Shown here one piece after another: positions 35,465 to 44,389 of a stretch of 64,000 nt of DNA (the stretch's first letter is position 1; each line of letters begins with the position of its first letter). Source of the DNA: CAYZJV01 sp964473245. GTDB taxonomy: Bacteria; Spirochaetota; Spirochaetia; Sphaerochaetales; Sphaerochaetaceae. A program made the translations under genes and the position numbers. The notes below the pieces were generated by a model. The model was not told the DNA's origin, made no database searches, and saw nothing but the letters and a program-made list of their open reading frames with translations. The stretch is from the NCBI GenBank assembly GCA_964473245.1, contig CAYYOL010000008.1, positions 4,560 through 68,559 of the forward strand, in the 5' to 3' direction.

Positions 35465-36874
35465 CTAGGCAAAATAACGTTCAGCGTTTCGGAAACTGAT
35501 ATCTCTCACTATGGTATCGAGCAGCACTGGGTCTGCAGGAATCTCACCCGCTTCTGCCCACGTTCCGAGTATGGTGCAGAGGATTCTCCTGAAATACTCA
35601 TGCCTCGGGTACGAGAGAAAGCTGCGTGAGTCGGTGAGCATGCCGATAAAGCGGGGCAGAGAGCCGAGATTGCCCAGAATCTTCATCTGCTGTTCCATAC
35701 CGTCTTTATGATCGCAGAACCACCACCCGGAACCAAGTTGAATCTTCCCCGGGATTCCATCGCCCTGGAATGCTCCCATGATCGACCCCATCACATAGTA
35801 GTCCTTCGGATTCAATGTGTAGAGTACGGTCTTTGGAAGACGGCCTTCCGATGCCAATGCTCCGAGGAAACCGGCAAGTTTTTCTGCCATAGGCAGATCG
35901 TGTACGGCATCGAAGCCAGTATCTGGACCAAGCTTGGTGAACATGGGCCCATTCAGGTTTCTGATTGCGTTCAGGTGCAGCTGCATGACCACGCCAAGGC
36001 GAGCGTACTCCTTTCCGAGATGCACCATAATACTGGTCTGATAGGCATCTATCTCTTGTTCGGTCAGCTGTTCTTTGGCGATGCCCTTTTGGAAGATTGC
36101 CTCCACCTCTGACTCGCTTGCCACAGTGTAGGGAACCATGGGTATCCCATGATCGCTTGCTTTGCACCCCTGTTCGACAAAGTACGTTAGCCGTTTCGTG
36201 AGTGCTTCACAGACATCCTTGACTGAACGTATCTCCTGGTCTGCTGCAACACCGAGGCGCTCGATGTATTCGGCGAATCCTGGAGCTTGCACGAGGATTG
36301 CCTTGTCGGGTCTGAACGATGGCATTACCCGTGTGTCGATACTACCGATGGGAGCACTCCCTTCGTTGATAGATTTGTGGATAGAAAGATCATCGGCAGG
36401 ATCGTCTGTAGTGCCAACAGCTGCCACCTTGAACTTCTTGAAGATGCTTGAGACGGCAAGGTCGTCGGATTGGAGCTTCTCTTTAGTTGCGTCCCAGATC
36501 ATCGTGGCACTAAACTCGTTAAGCGGTTCGGAAATTCCGAAATAGCGTTGTAATTCGAGGTGGCTCCAGTGATACAGCGGATTGCCCAGTAGTTGCGGCA
36601 TGGTCTTCGCCCAAGCCATATACTTGTCGAATGGATCGGCATTCCCCGTGATCAACTGTTCATCTACACCAACCGAACGCATGGCACGCCACTTGTAGTG
36701 GTCCCCTCCTAGCCAGATTTCGGTAAGATCGGCAAATTTTCGGTTCTCTGCAATCTGCTGTGGTATGAGATGGCAGTGGTAGTCGAAAATCGGCTCCCCA
36801 GCTGCGCTGTCGTGATATAACTGTCTTGCAGTTTCGTTCTCGAGTAGAAAATCGGGTCCCATAAATGGCTTCAT
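35465..36874 (-). CDS. uxaC: Glucuronate isomerase
   Basis: Isomerises D-glucuronate to D-fructuronate or D-galacturonate to D-tagaturonate, first step of hexuronate breakdown, in the cytoplasm. The 469-residue length after trimming is the family norm. Seen are MGPDFLLENETARQLYHD, PIFDYHCHLIPQQI with the metal-site histidines, and the GLY-type end blocks GSGWWFCDHKDGMEQQM, FIGMLTDSRSFLSYPRHEYFRRILC (about residues 385-440). ATG at 36874 is used because AGGAGAA precedes it. The next steps, uxuB and uxuA, are not in the window; the dehydratase at 16342 might serve a related route. Confidence 0.93.
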   Translation of the reverse strand: MKPFMGPDFLLENETARQLYHDSAAGEPIFDYHCHLIPQQIAENRKFADLTEIWLGGDHYKWRAMRSVGVDEQLITGNADPFDKYMAWAKTMPQLLGNPLYHWSHLELQRYFGISEPLNEFSATMIWDATKEKLQSDDLAVSSIFKKFKVAAVGTTDDPADDLSIHKSINEGSAPIGSIDTRVMPSFRPDKAILVQAPGFAEYIERLGVAADQEIRSVKDVCEALTKRLTYFVEQGCKASDHGIPMVPYTVASESEVEAIFQKGIAKEQLTEQEIDAYQTSIMVHLGKEYARLGVVMQLHLNAIRNLNGPMFTKLGPDTGFDAVHDLPMAEKLAGFLGALASEGRLPKTVLYTLNPKDYYVMGSIMGAFQGDGIPGKIQLGSGWWFCDHKDGMEQQMKILGNLGSLPRFIGMLTDSRSFLSYPRHEYFRRILCTILGTWAEAGEIPADPVLLDTIVRDISFRNAERYFA

Positions 36875-37090
36875 GCGTATTCTCCTATTTCTCGTTCGTG
36901 TATTTGGCAGAACTTCCGCCTGCATACCTTAGACTATTGAACACCAGCTTGAGGTGAAATTGCAAGCCTTTCCCTGTACTGAAGACTTTTGACTTCAGAA
37001 ACTGTTTTATTGACAAATCATTCTATTGTGTCAGGCAGGATGATACAGTAGAGTGGTATTGATATGACAACCATTCGACAAGGAGTCGCT

Positions 37091-38308
37091 ATGCAATTGG
37101 AACACCATGCGTCAATCTTCGACAAATGCTACAATTTCACCGAAGCAGCTCAAGTGCGCGCATCGGGTTTGTACCCATATTTTAAACCGATCAGTAGGAG
37201 CGAAGGCTCTCGAGTCTACATAGATGGAAACGAGATGCTCATGCTCGGATCGAACAACTATCTGGGCCTAGCGAACGACCAAAGGTTGAAAGAGGCTGCA
37301 GAGATGGCAGCCCAGCGATATGGTACGAGCTGTAGTGGGTCGCGGTTCATGAACGGAACGCTGGATATGCACGAAGAGCTTGAGCAGAGACTGGCAACTT
37401 TCGTCGGCAAGCCGGCAGCTCTCTGTTTCACGACGGGGTACCAGACGAATCTCGGAACCCTCTCTGCGATTCTTGGTAGGGGAGAGCATGTGATTGTGGA
37501 CAAATACGATCACGCCTCGATCATGGATGGTATTTTCATGGCAGATGGCACCAAGAAGCAGGTCTCTCTTCACCGATACAAGCATAACAATATGGCCGAT
37601 CTCGAACGGGTTCTCAAACTCATACCCTCCCACGCCGCCAAACTCATCGTAGTCGATGGAGTTTTTTCCATGGAGGGGGACATCGTAGACCTACCTGCTG
37701 TGAGAAGACTCGCCGATGCCTATGGGGCTGGGGTGTATCTTGATGAAGCTCATGCATTAGGAGTCATCGGACCAACTGGAAGAGGGACCTGCGAACATTT
37801 TGGAGCAGATCCTGATCTGTGCGATCTTCTCATGTGTACCTTCAGTAAATCGTTCGGATCGATCGGTGGTTTCGTTGCCGGAACCGAGGAGGTCATCGAT
37901 TTTATCAAACACTTCGCGAGACCGTTGATTTTTAGTGCCTCCATGCCTCCTGCCAACATCGCAGCCGCAATGAAAGCACTTGATATCATGGAGACGAGTC
38001 CGGAGTTAGTTCAGAGACTCCAGCAGAATGCACGACGGATGATCGATGGTTTTGGTTCCCTTGGTTTCAATGTGGGGACCTCCGAGACGCCCATTGTACC
38101 GCTGATCATTGGTGATAATGAGAAGACATTCCTCCTGTGGAAGCGGACCTTCGAGCGGGGAATCTACGTGAATCCGGTGGTCAGCCCGGCTGTTCCACCG
38201 CAACGAGCACTTCTGAGGACATCGTGTATGGCAGTCCATACCGATCAAGAGTTGGATCGTGCCATGGATATCATTGGAGATGAGGCGAAGAAGCTGGGAA
38301 TTATCTGA
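37091..38308 (+). CDS. Alpha-oxoamine synthase, probably serine palmitoyltransferase-like
   Basis: PLP enzyme of about 405 residues that condenses an amino acid with an acyl-CoA. GSNNYLGLAND, CSGSRFMNGTLDMHEELE, DKYDHASIMDG, VDGVFSMEGD, LDEAHALGVIG and TFSKSFGSIGGF (PLP Lys near residue 240) are seen. The last motif is like the TFSKSF(A/G)S(I/L)GGF of serine palmitoyltransferases and differs from the TLGKA(L/F)G of BioF and KBL, so sphingolipid-base synthesis is favoured. No biotin or threonine genes are near. The ATG at 37091 follows AAGGAGTCGCT; the codon at 37064 is not supported. 3-Ketosphinganine reductase is not obvious nearby. Confidence 0.8.
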   Translation: MQLEHHASIFDKCYNFTEAAQVRASGLYPYFKPISRSEGSRVYIDGNEMLMLGSNNYLGLANDQRLKEAAEMAAQRYGTSCSGSRFMNGTLDMHEELEQRLATFVGKPAALCFTTGYQTNLGTLSAILGRGEHVIVDKYDHASIMDGIFMADGTKKQVSLHRYKHNNMADLERVLKLIPSHAAKLIVVDGVFSMEGDIVDLPAVRRLADAYGAGVYLDEAHALGVIGPTGRGTCEHFGADPDLCDLLMCTFSKSFGSIGGFVAGTEEVIDFIKHFARPLIFSASMPPANIAAAMKALDIMETSPELVQRLQQNARRMIDGFGSLGFNVGTSETPIVPLIIGDNEKTFLLWKRTFERGIYVNPVVSPAVPPQRALLRTSCMAVHTDQELDRAMDIIGDEAKKLGII

Positions 38309-38349
38309 ATCGACTGTTCGATTGCCTCGCTATTCGGTATAGTTGATAC

Positions 38350-39021
38350 ATGAAGAAGATAGTTGTAGATGATCCGGGGAGATTCTCCCCGTTGGTTGCC
38401 TCAGCGATACAGCAGGTGGCTCAAGCCAGCGATCGGGAGATTGCCATTGGGGTTCCCGGTGGTCGCGGGGCGGTTTCAGTTGTGGCCGGATTGCTTCAGT
38501 GCGATTCGGAGATTCTCAAGCGCGTGCATGTGTACCTTGTGGATGAAAGGCTCCATGGGTCGACGAACTTGGATACATTGCTCGATGTGGGTCTTGCCGA
38601 TGCCATTGAATCCGGGACGTTCAAACGTTCTCAGATCCACGTTCCCCAGGAGGGGACCGAGTTCATGCCGCATGGGAGAAATCTTGAACTGCTCTTCCTC
38701 GGCGTGGGTGAGGATGGACATGTGGCGAGTCTGTTTCCCGGCTCGTACCCCGAGCTTGATGCAAAGGGTACAGATTCGGTTGTTCGCATCGATTCGAGTC
38801 CCAAGCCCCCACCGGAGCGGTTCACCATAAGTTATCGAGGGTTGAAGGATCACGCAAAACGGGCACAGACCTACCTCCTCTTCTTCGGTGAGGGAAAAAG
38901 GATTGCCCTTGAACGGTTTCTGAGTGAGAAGGAGAACCCTTCCACACTTCCCTGCATGTTTTTCCCCCGTGAATGGTTCAGTTTCAATGTCGTCACCGAC
39001 ATAAAGGAGATTTCGGTATGA
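38350..39021 (+). CDS. pgl: 6-Phosphogluconolactonase
   Basis: Hydrolyses 6-phosphogluconolactone to 6-phosphogluconate in the oxidative pentose phosphate pathway. A 223-residue protein of the NagB/RpiA-like fold with the SOL/DevB pattern: GVPGGRGAVSVVAGLL near residue 38, YLVDERLHGSTNLD near 65 and FLGVGEDGHVASLFPGS near 115. Its stop overlaps the start of zwf (ATGA). No good ribosome site precedes the ATG at 38350, which is 41 bp after the oxoamine synthase stop, so read-through from that gene is possible. Confidence 0.9.
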   Translation: MKKIVVDDPGRFSPLVASAIQQVAQASDREIAIGVPGGRGAVSVVAGLLQCDSEILKRVHVYLVDERLHGSTNLDTLLDVGLADAIESGTFKRSQIHVPQEGTEFMPHGRNLELLFLGVGEDGHVASLFPGSYPELDAKGTDSVVRIDSSPKPPPERFTISYRGLKDHAKRAQTYLLFFGEGKRIALERFLSEKENPSTLPCMFFPREWFSFNVVTDIKEISV

Positions 39022-40370
39022 AGCGAATCGTTATTCAATTCGGTGGAACGGGCGACCTGGCACAGAAGAAGCTCTATCCTGCCTATGAGCACCTCATAGA
39101 GGAGGGCTTCGATTTCACCATTCTGGCGCTGGGGCGTCGTTTCAAGAGTCCCGATGAGTTCTCCAAGGCGATGGTTCCCGATAATGCCTCGAAATCGTTT
39201 TTGCAGCGCTTGCAATATCTGTATTACGATATGGCCGATCCGAATGCAACCGATCCACTTCGAGATAAGATCGAGCAGATAATCGATTCGAGCGACGAAG
39301 TCGAATTGATCTACTATATGGCGTTGCAGCCATCGCTCTATGAGGAAGCCATCAGACAGATACTGGAAGTCGATTCGCAGCTCTCCTGTCAGTGTGTACT
39401 GCAGAAGAAGATAGTGGTGGAAAAGCCCTTTGGCTTCGATCTCGACAGTGCTATGCGGTACAACGAAATTCTTCTCAAAGCATTCGACGACAAGGAGATA
39501 TACCGAGTCGATCACTATTTGGGGAAGGAGTTCATGCAGAATTTGCTCATTCTCCGGTTCCATAACGACATCATTCGGAGCATATGGGACAACCGTTCCA
39601 TCGAAAGCATTCAGATCGTATTCGACGAGACGCATGGAGTGGATCAACGGCTGGGGTTCTATGAGCAGATCGGTGTGGTGCGAGACACGATTCAGAACCA
39701 CATCATGCAGATTATCACCTACCTCACCATGAACGAGCCTGCGACACTCTCTCCCGAGGATATTGCCGTGGAGAAGGTGAAGGTGCTCAGATCGATCGCT
39801 CCCGTTTCTGAGTTCCATACGGGAAGATATGAGTCGCTCGGTGCAAACAGCGGGCATGTGGTCGATACTCCGACGTATGCAGCGCTCAAGCTCGCGGTGA
39901 ACACCTATTACTTCGCAGGGGTGCCCATCTATATCAGGACGGGGAAGATGCAGAAGGATGCCAAATCGTTCATCTACGTAAAATTCAGGAATACCACCCA
40001 GAAAGTGATGCACGATGACACAATCGGAGAGAATGGTGTGATCATCACCATCCATCCAGAGCTCACCATAGATATCAGCATGAATCTGAAGGAGCCCGAT
40101 ACTTCCTGGAAGTCGAAACCGGTACGATTTCGGTTCAATCAAGCCGAAACGTTCGGAGCGAACACACCTGAAGCATACGAGCAGATCGTCAAGAAGATAC
40201 TGCAAGGAGACAAGAGTCTTTTCCCGAGTATGCGAGAGATCATAGAGTCGTGGAGAATCGTAACTCCCATGCTCGAGCATGAGCGGCACATGGAGGTGTA
40301 TCCGGTTCGTACGCTTCCCCGGTTCGCCAAGGATCTGGCAGAGGAGAATGGATTCTCTTGGTTCGATTGA
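39018..40370 (+). CDS. zwf: Glucose-6-phosphate dehydrogenase
   Basis: Oxidises glucose 6-phosphate to 6-phosphogluconolactone with NAD(P). The 450-residue protein opens with the nucleotide motif QFGGTGDLAQKKLYPA and carries VDHYLGKE, the signature with the catalytic His region, near residue 165, and a typical C-terminal YIRTGKMQKDAKSFIYVKF. The variant GGTGDLA instead of GASGDLA occurs in some clostridial and spirochaete enzymes. It is coupled to pgl and ends 90 bp before a strong bidirectional hairpin. No gnd or edd gene is adjacent, though the window has a KDPG aldolase. Confidence 0.92.
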   Translation: MKRIVIQFGGTGDLAQKKLYPAYEHLIEEGFDFTILALGRRFKSPDEFSKAMVPDNASKSFLQRLQYLYYDMADPNATDPLRDKIEQIIDSSDEVELIYYMALQPSLYEEAIRQILEVDSQLSCQCVLQKKIVVEKPFGFDLDSAMRYNEILLKAFDDKEIYRVDHYLGKEFMQNLLILRFHNDIIRSIWDNRSIESIQIVFDETHGVDQRLGFYEQIGVVRDTIQNHIMQIITYLTMNEPATLSPEDIAVEKVKVLRSIAPVSEFHTGRYESLGANSGHVVDTPTYAALKLAVNTYYFAGVPIYIRTGKMQKDAKSFIYVKFRNTTQKVMHDDTIGENGVIITIHPELTIDISMNLKEPDTSWKSKPVRFRFNQAETFGANTPEAYEQIVKKILQGDKSLFPSMREIIESWRIVTPMLEHERHMEVYPVRTLPRFAKDLAEENGFSWFD

Positions 40371-40460
40371 TTGCCGGCAGCCATGGTCCCCATACCTCGC
40401 CGCTAGGGGCGGTCGAGAAGGTGAAGCTTCCTAGAGTACATGGTGAACATACGAAACAGA

Positions 40461-40499
40461 AGAGGCCGATTTCCGGAGTATTTCCGGTGACCGGCCTCT
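40461..40499. terminator. Hairpin terminator between zwf and the DUF438 gene
   Basis: Perfect 8-bp arms AGAGGCCG (40461-40468) and CGGCCTCT (40492-40499), with an inner partial repeat of TTTCCGG, lie between two convergent genes. A short T-containing tail (CTGTCAT) follows on the plus side and an A-rich/T-rich tail on the minus side. Confidence 0.6.
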
Positions 40500-40521
40500 C
40501 TGTCATAGTGCAAGAATTCTT

Positions 40522-41763
40522 CTACTCTTCATCGAGCAGTCGCTTGTCTCCAGATAGCTTCTGAATCGGAGCGATGTTCTGAGTCACCTCGAGTGTTCCG
40601 AGGTACGTGCCCTGCTCGTCGCGTACGGGATAGTAGCGGATATGGGCATATACTTCACCCAGATGAATATAGAATTCGGCAACATCGCGCTTTCCCGATT
40701 TGAAATCGTTGAGGATCTCCTCTACGATATGCATGCTGGCTGGCGGATGGCAGTTCATGACCTTTCTTCCGATGATTGCTGTGGTACGGGGGAAAATCCT
40801 CTCACTCGCTTGCGAGAAGTAGGCAACTTCATCGTTCGCATCGACGAAGGTGATATCGATCGGGAGTGTATTCAGGACTCTGGTAAGCATTTCTGGTGTG
40901 AATGAACCGGTTGGCAGCTTAACAACTCCTTCGGACATGTCAGCAGTCTTCGCTTTCGGCACCTCCTCGGCAGGAGGTGTCCAAGTGGGGTGATCGTCGA
41001 GAAGGCAGTAGCCGACTTCGGGACTTCCCTCCGAGATCTGTCTCCAGTCCGTCACAAAGAATACATCGCTCACCATGGGGATCAGGATCTCCTCTTCCTT
41101 GGAGATCATCTCCATGATCTTCTCTTTCGTCTGCTCAAGGTGTGTAAGCAACGCACCTACGGCATCCTTGTTCGGTCTTCCACCGTTCAGAAGATCTTCG
41201 AGATCCCTTCTGCTCTGTTTCACCATATCACGAATCTCATCATCCACACCCCACATGACCTTTGGTGGTGCAGTGATTCCGTACCGCTCCATGATGGGGA
41301 ACCAGAGATTCTCCTTCTTGCTGTAATGCTTGTCGATCTGCCACAACTCCTTCAGATCTTCCAGAAGGGCAGAAATCGACTTGAGATCACCTTGCGAGAG
41401 ACCTTGAGCATGAACATCGATACGGTCGACGAAGAGTCGTTCAATTGCGCGATTCTCCTCTCTGAGTACCCATGTCGGGTGCCCCTGGTCCTGCGTCTGA
41501 TTCTTTTCCCCGTGAATCTCTGCCACGGACCCCTTGAAGAGTGACGAGTGCACATCGCACAGTTTCTGGATCTCCTCCACTTTCACTCCCTCGTTCTCAA
41601 TGAGAGCTTTCTCCATGTTCGCAATCTCATCGGCACCGACATGGCCGAATTCCTTGGCGAATTCGGCTTTCACCGTGTCGAAGTCGTCTCCTGCGTGGAG
41701 CCGCTGGATGAGCTCTTTCAGTTTCTGTTGGCGATTAACGCTGTTATTTATTTCAGCACTCAT
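40522..41763 (-). CDS. DUF438/hemerythrin/PAS protein
   Basis: A 413-residue cytoplasmic protein with three parts. DUF438 is at about residues 10-80. A hemerythrin-like four-helix bundle is at about 95-245, with histidines in HPTWVLREENRAIE, DKHYSKKENLWFP and THLEQTKEKIMEMISKEEEILIPM as candidate di-iron ligands (H and E). A PAS domain follows at about 280-400 with NCHPPASMHIVEEILNDFKSGKRD. The family is widespread in anaerobes and probably senses oxygen, NO or redox state, though its output is unknown. It is coupled by an ATGA overlap to the DUF1858 gene, its usual partner. Confidence 0.88.
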   Translation of the reverse strand: MSAEINNSVNRQQKLKELIQRLHAGDDFDTVKAEFAKEFGHVGADEIANMEKALIENEGVKVEEIQKLCDVHSSLFKGSVAEIHGEKNQTQDQGHPTWVLREENRAIERLFVDRIDVHAQGLSQGDLKSISALLEDLKELWQIDKHYSKKENLWFPIMERYGITAPPKVMWGVDDEIRDMVKQSRRDLEDLLNGGRPNKDAVGALLTHLEQTKEKIMEMISKEEEILIPMVSDVFFVTDWRQISEGSPEVGYCLLDDHPTWTPPAEEVPKAKTADMSEGVVKLPTGSFTPEMLTRVLNTLPIDITFVDANDEVAYFSQASERIFPRTTAIIGRKVMNCHPPASMHIVEEILNDFKSGKRDVAEFYIHLGEVYAHIRYYPVRDEQGTYLGTLEVTQNIAPIQKLSGDKRLLDEE

Positions 41764-42011
41764 GCGTGTTCCTCCTGGTCGCTTTGTATAACGGTATAGC
41801 CATGGGACTCGAGACCACGAACTATCTCCTGCAGATCCAATCCACGCAATGCTGCCCCTTTTGGGATGGTCATCACCTTGCCAACTGTCTGAAGCATGAT
41901 CGGCTTCACAATCTCGGTGAACCCCAGCAGTGCCAATATCGGAGCGAGTTCCGAATCTGAGCTACAGAGCGTGTGTACTGTCTTGTCCAATGCTATGATT
42001 TTCTTTGCCAT
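41760..42011 (-). CDS. DUF1858 domain protein
   Basis: An 83-residue protein, essentially a single DUF1858 domain: TVHTLCSSDSELAPILALLGFTEI, then KVMTIPKGAALRGLDLQEIVRGLESHGY. The domain is commonly found next to or fused with DUF438 and hybrid-cluster or nitrite-related proteins, suggesting a role in NO or iron-sulfur stress. This is inference from association. It heads the two-gene operon; a palindrome lies 44 bp upstream. Confidence 0.88.
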   Translation of the reverse strand: MAKKIIALDKTVHTLCSSDSELAPILALLGFTEIVKPIMLQTVGKVMTIPKGAALRGLDLQEIVRGLESHGYTVIQSDQEEHA

Positions 42012-42055
42012 AATGTATTCCTCTCAGAGGATAGCATATCCACATCGACTGTTAT

Positions 42056-42069
42056 GTTGCAATTGCAAC
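42056..42069. promoter_or_regulatory. Perfect palindrome upstream of the DUF1858-DUF438 operon
   Basis: GTTGCAATTGCAAC, 14 bp, fully self-complementary. On the minus strand its TTGCAA can act as a -35 box, with TATGCT 18 bp on as a -10. The position suits a repressor or redox regulator. It does not match the FNR box. Confidence 0.5.
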
Positions 42070-42088
42070 GATTCTACACAAAAAGACC

Positions 42089-42108
42089 CCTGAGAGACAA
42101 GTCTCAGG
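42089..42108 (-). terminator. Terminator of the acyl-CoA synthetase gene
   Basis: A 7-bp stem (CCTGAGA, 42089-42095; TCTCAGG, 42102-42108) with a 6-nt loop is followed on the minus strand by GGGTCTTTTTGTG. The T-run supports rho-independent termination about 50 bp after the gene's stop. Confidence 0.75.
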
Positions 42109-42159
42109 AGCCTAGTATAGTATACTCGTGTGCTACTGCAGTAAAAGCCTACCTACGAA

Positions 42160-44067
42160 TCAATTCGAGAAGAGTGAGGCGATCTCCTTCGCATAGAGAT
42201 CGTTGATCTTGTGACGCATGACCTCCTGTTTTGCCGAGAGCTCTTTGCCGACTGTGAACGATGTAGGCAGTAAGGCGAAACGGTTGATCCGTTCATAGGG
42301 TTTGAATCCATTCTTTGCACTCACAAGTTCATTGATCTCTGTATGGATCAATTCCACCACTTCCGGCAGTTCGGTGACATCCCTTCTGGACATATAGGGG
42401 ATATTGTTCTCCTTCACATAGAGTTCAAGCTGTTTGGTGTCCGGTACGATGAGAGCTGCAAGGTATTTCATGTCTTGACCGATCACGACAGCCTGTTCAA
42501 TATACTCCGATTCACGAATGCGAGCTTCGATTGGGACCGGCTCGATATTCTCTCCACCACTGAGTACGATCGTGTCCTTCGCTCGACCGCGAATGGCGTA
42601 CTCACCCTTGTGGGTCCAGATACCGATATCTCCCGTATTGATCCAACCTTCACTATCTATGACGGCCTTGGTCAGTTCAGGTCGCTTATAGTAGCCTGCC
42701 ATCACCTGAGCTCCACGGGCATGGATAACTCCCTTCTTCCCGGGAGGGACCGCTTTGCCCTGATCATCGATGATCTTGATCTCTGTCTCAGGCAGGGGAG
42801 CCACGGTTCCAGGCACCTGATGCTTGATGTCTCTGAGCCCGATCACTGGGGCTGTTTCGGTAAGGCCATATCCGTCGAGCAATGTTATGCCTATAGCTTT
42901 GAAGAAGTTATCGACCGATGTAGGAAGCGATCCACCCCCCGAGACGCCTGCTCTGAAATTGGTTCCGAACTTCTTTTTGATAGTCTTGAAGACCAACACA
43001 TCTCCTAGCATCTTGAATGGGGTGAGAAGGAGAAGGGGGATCATGCCGACAAGCAGATCGAGTGGATAGAATCGACGTCTGAACTGCGGCATCCTGTTCG
43101 CCACGAGGTTCATCGCCTTTGCATGATTCGCTCCTACCCATACGAAGAAGTGGAACAGTGCCCGTGCAACAGGGCTCTTACCTTTGACATTCTGGTAGAC
43201 TCCCGCTTTGACAGCCTCCCAGATTCGTGGAACTGAGCCCATCCAGGCTGGATTCACCCGCTGCAGGTCCACAAGCATGATCTTCCCGATCGGTTTCGAG
43301 TATGCGATCGCCGAAGCCTGTGAGACGATGACATACTGGAGAATTCTTTCGAACGAGTGCCAGACCGGCAGTACACTGAGCCAGCGCTCCCCTTTATGGA
43401 AGTCGATGACTTTGGGCAGTTGTTCAAGCTGAAACAGGAAGTTTCTGTGGGTGAGCATGACTCCTTTCGGTTCACCGGTGGTACCACTGGTGAATATGAT
43501 GGTGGCGATATCGGAGTCTTTGCCCTGTTCGATCTCTTTTTCGACGAAGGAGGAGTCACTTTTCCGTGCTTTCTTGCCCATCTGCATAACATCGTCGTAG
43601 GTGATCACATGGACCGGTCCTGCAGTATCCAGTTCCTTGGTCGCATGGTGAGTGGTGTCTATAATGATGAGCGTCTTCAAATTCGGTAGATTACCGGAGA
43701 GGTCGAGTATTTTTCTACCCTGTTCAGAGTTCTCTGCAAAACAGACGGAGCTCTCGGTTATCTTGAGGATGAATTCGAGCTCGTACGGCATGGCATCGCG
43801 CCCACGCGGCACATCTGCTGCTCCAAGCGAGAGGATCGCCATATCTGCGACCAGCCACTCCTTCCTGTTGTCGCTTATCAGTCCCACAGGGTCGCCTCGG
43901 GAAACACCGACTTCGGCCAATCCTGCAGCGAGATCAAGGACCTCGTTGTAGAAGTCTCTATAAGTCGTTGGGATGAAGGATCCGTTATCATCCTTGGAAA
44001 GTTGTGCTTCGTTCGTTCCATAGCTGGTTACTATATGTTTCAGCAGCTGTGGTAGGGTGTTGTACAT
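42160..44067 (-). CDS. Long-chain acyl-CoA synthetase (AMP-forming)
   Basis: Activates fatty acids to acyl-CoA with ATP. In 635 residues it has the adenylation P-loop FTSGTTGEPKGVMLTHRN, a hydrophobic GWLSVLPVWHSFERIL-like region, DGYGLTETAPVIG, the GWINTGDIG motif and the hinge region GRAKDTIVLSGGENIEP. ATG at 44067 follows GGAGGTG; the longer frame to 44112 lacks a site. Spirochaetes that cannot make fatty acids use several such enzymes to recycle host or environmental lipids. It is transcribed alone, with the terminator at 42089-42108. Confidence 0.92.
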   Translation of the reverse strand: MYNTLPQLLKHIVTSYGTNEAQLSKDDNGSFIPTTYRDFYNEVLDLAAGLAEVGVSRGDPVGLISDNRKEWLVADMAILSLGAADVPRGRDAMPYELEFILKITESSVCFAENSEQGRKILDLSGNLPNLKTLIIIDTTHHATKELDTAGPVHVITYDDVMQMGKKARKSDSSFVEKEIEQGKDSDIATIIFTSGTTGEPKGVMLTHRNFLFQLEQLPKVIDFHKGERWLSVLPVWHSFERILQYVIVSQASAIAYSKPIGKIMLVDLQRVNPAWMGSVPRIWEAVKAGVYQNVKGKSPVARALFHFFVWVGANHAKAMNLVANRMPQFRRRFYPLDLLVGMIPLLLLTPFKMLGDVLVFKTIKKKFGTNFRAGVSGGGSLPTSVDNFFKAIGITLLDGYGLTETAPVIGLRDIKHQVPGTVAPLPETEIKIIDDQGKAVPPGKKGVIHARGAQVMAGYYKRPELTKAVIDSEGWINTGDIGIWTHKGEYAIRGRAKDTIVLSGGENIEPVPIEARIRESEYIEQAVVIGQDMKYLAALIVPDTKQLELYVKENNIPYMSRRDVTELPEVVELIHTEINELVSAKNGFKPYERINRFALLPTSFTVGKELSAKQEVMRHKINDLYAKEIASLFSN

Positions 44068-44250
44068 AGACACCTCCTTTGTGGCTACCCTTTTAATATT
44101 ACAAAATATCAAATTCTGTCAAACTGTAATATATAGGGTTTTTCTAACTGGGGCAAGAGATTGGGCCGCACTTTTGAATGTTTTTGACATATTTTGCAAA
44201 AATATCTAACTTGACATAATAGAATCAAAGTGTCAGGATAAAATAGATTT

Positions 44251-44276
44251 ACCCGGATACTTCTCTGTATCTGGGT
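44251..44276. other. Leader hairpin before the 2-oxoacid oxidoreductase operon
   Basis: A 10-bp stem with one G-T pair (44251-44260 and 44267-44276) and a 6-nt loop lies about 115 bp upstream of the first gene, in a 320-bp gap between divergent genes. Neither side has a proper T-run. It could be part of an untranslated leader or a regulator site. The rest of the gap, 44068-44389, holds several TTGACA-like hexamers but no single clear promoter. Confidence 0.45.
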
Positions 44277-44389
44277 GAAAAAATAACAAAATTGGTCGTT
44301 TGTGTTGTATACTGTACATCCAAGACCAGAAAGTCGGCAGCAATTACACCGGGTCAATCCCACTTGTTGCCACCGATAGGAGGTCCTGC

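Noticed and set aside
38871..40289. Long open frame (472 codons) opposite zwf
   Set aside because: It is the antisense shadow of glucose-6-phosphate dehydrogenase, has a His/Arg/Leu-rich composition without domains, and has no ribosome site.
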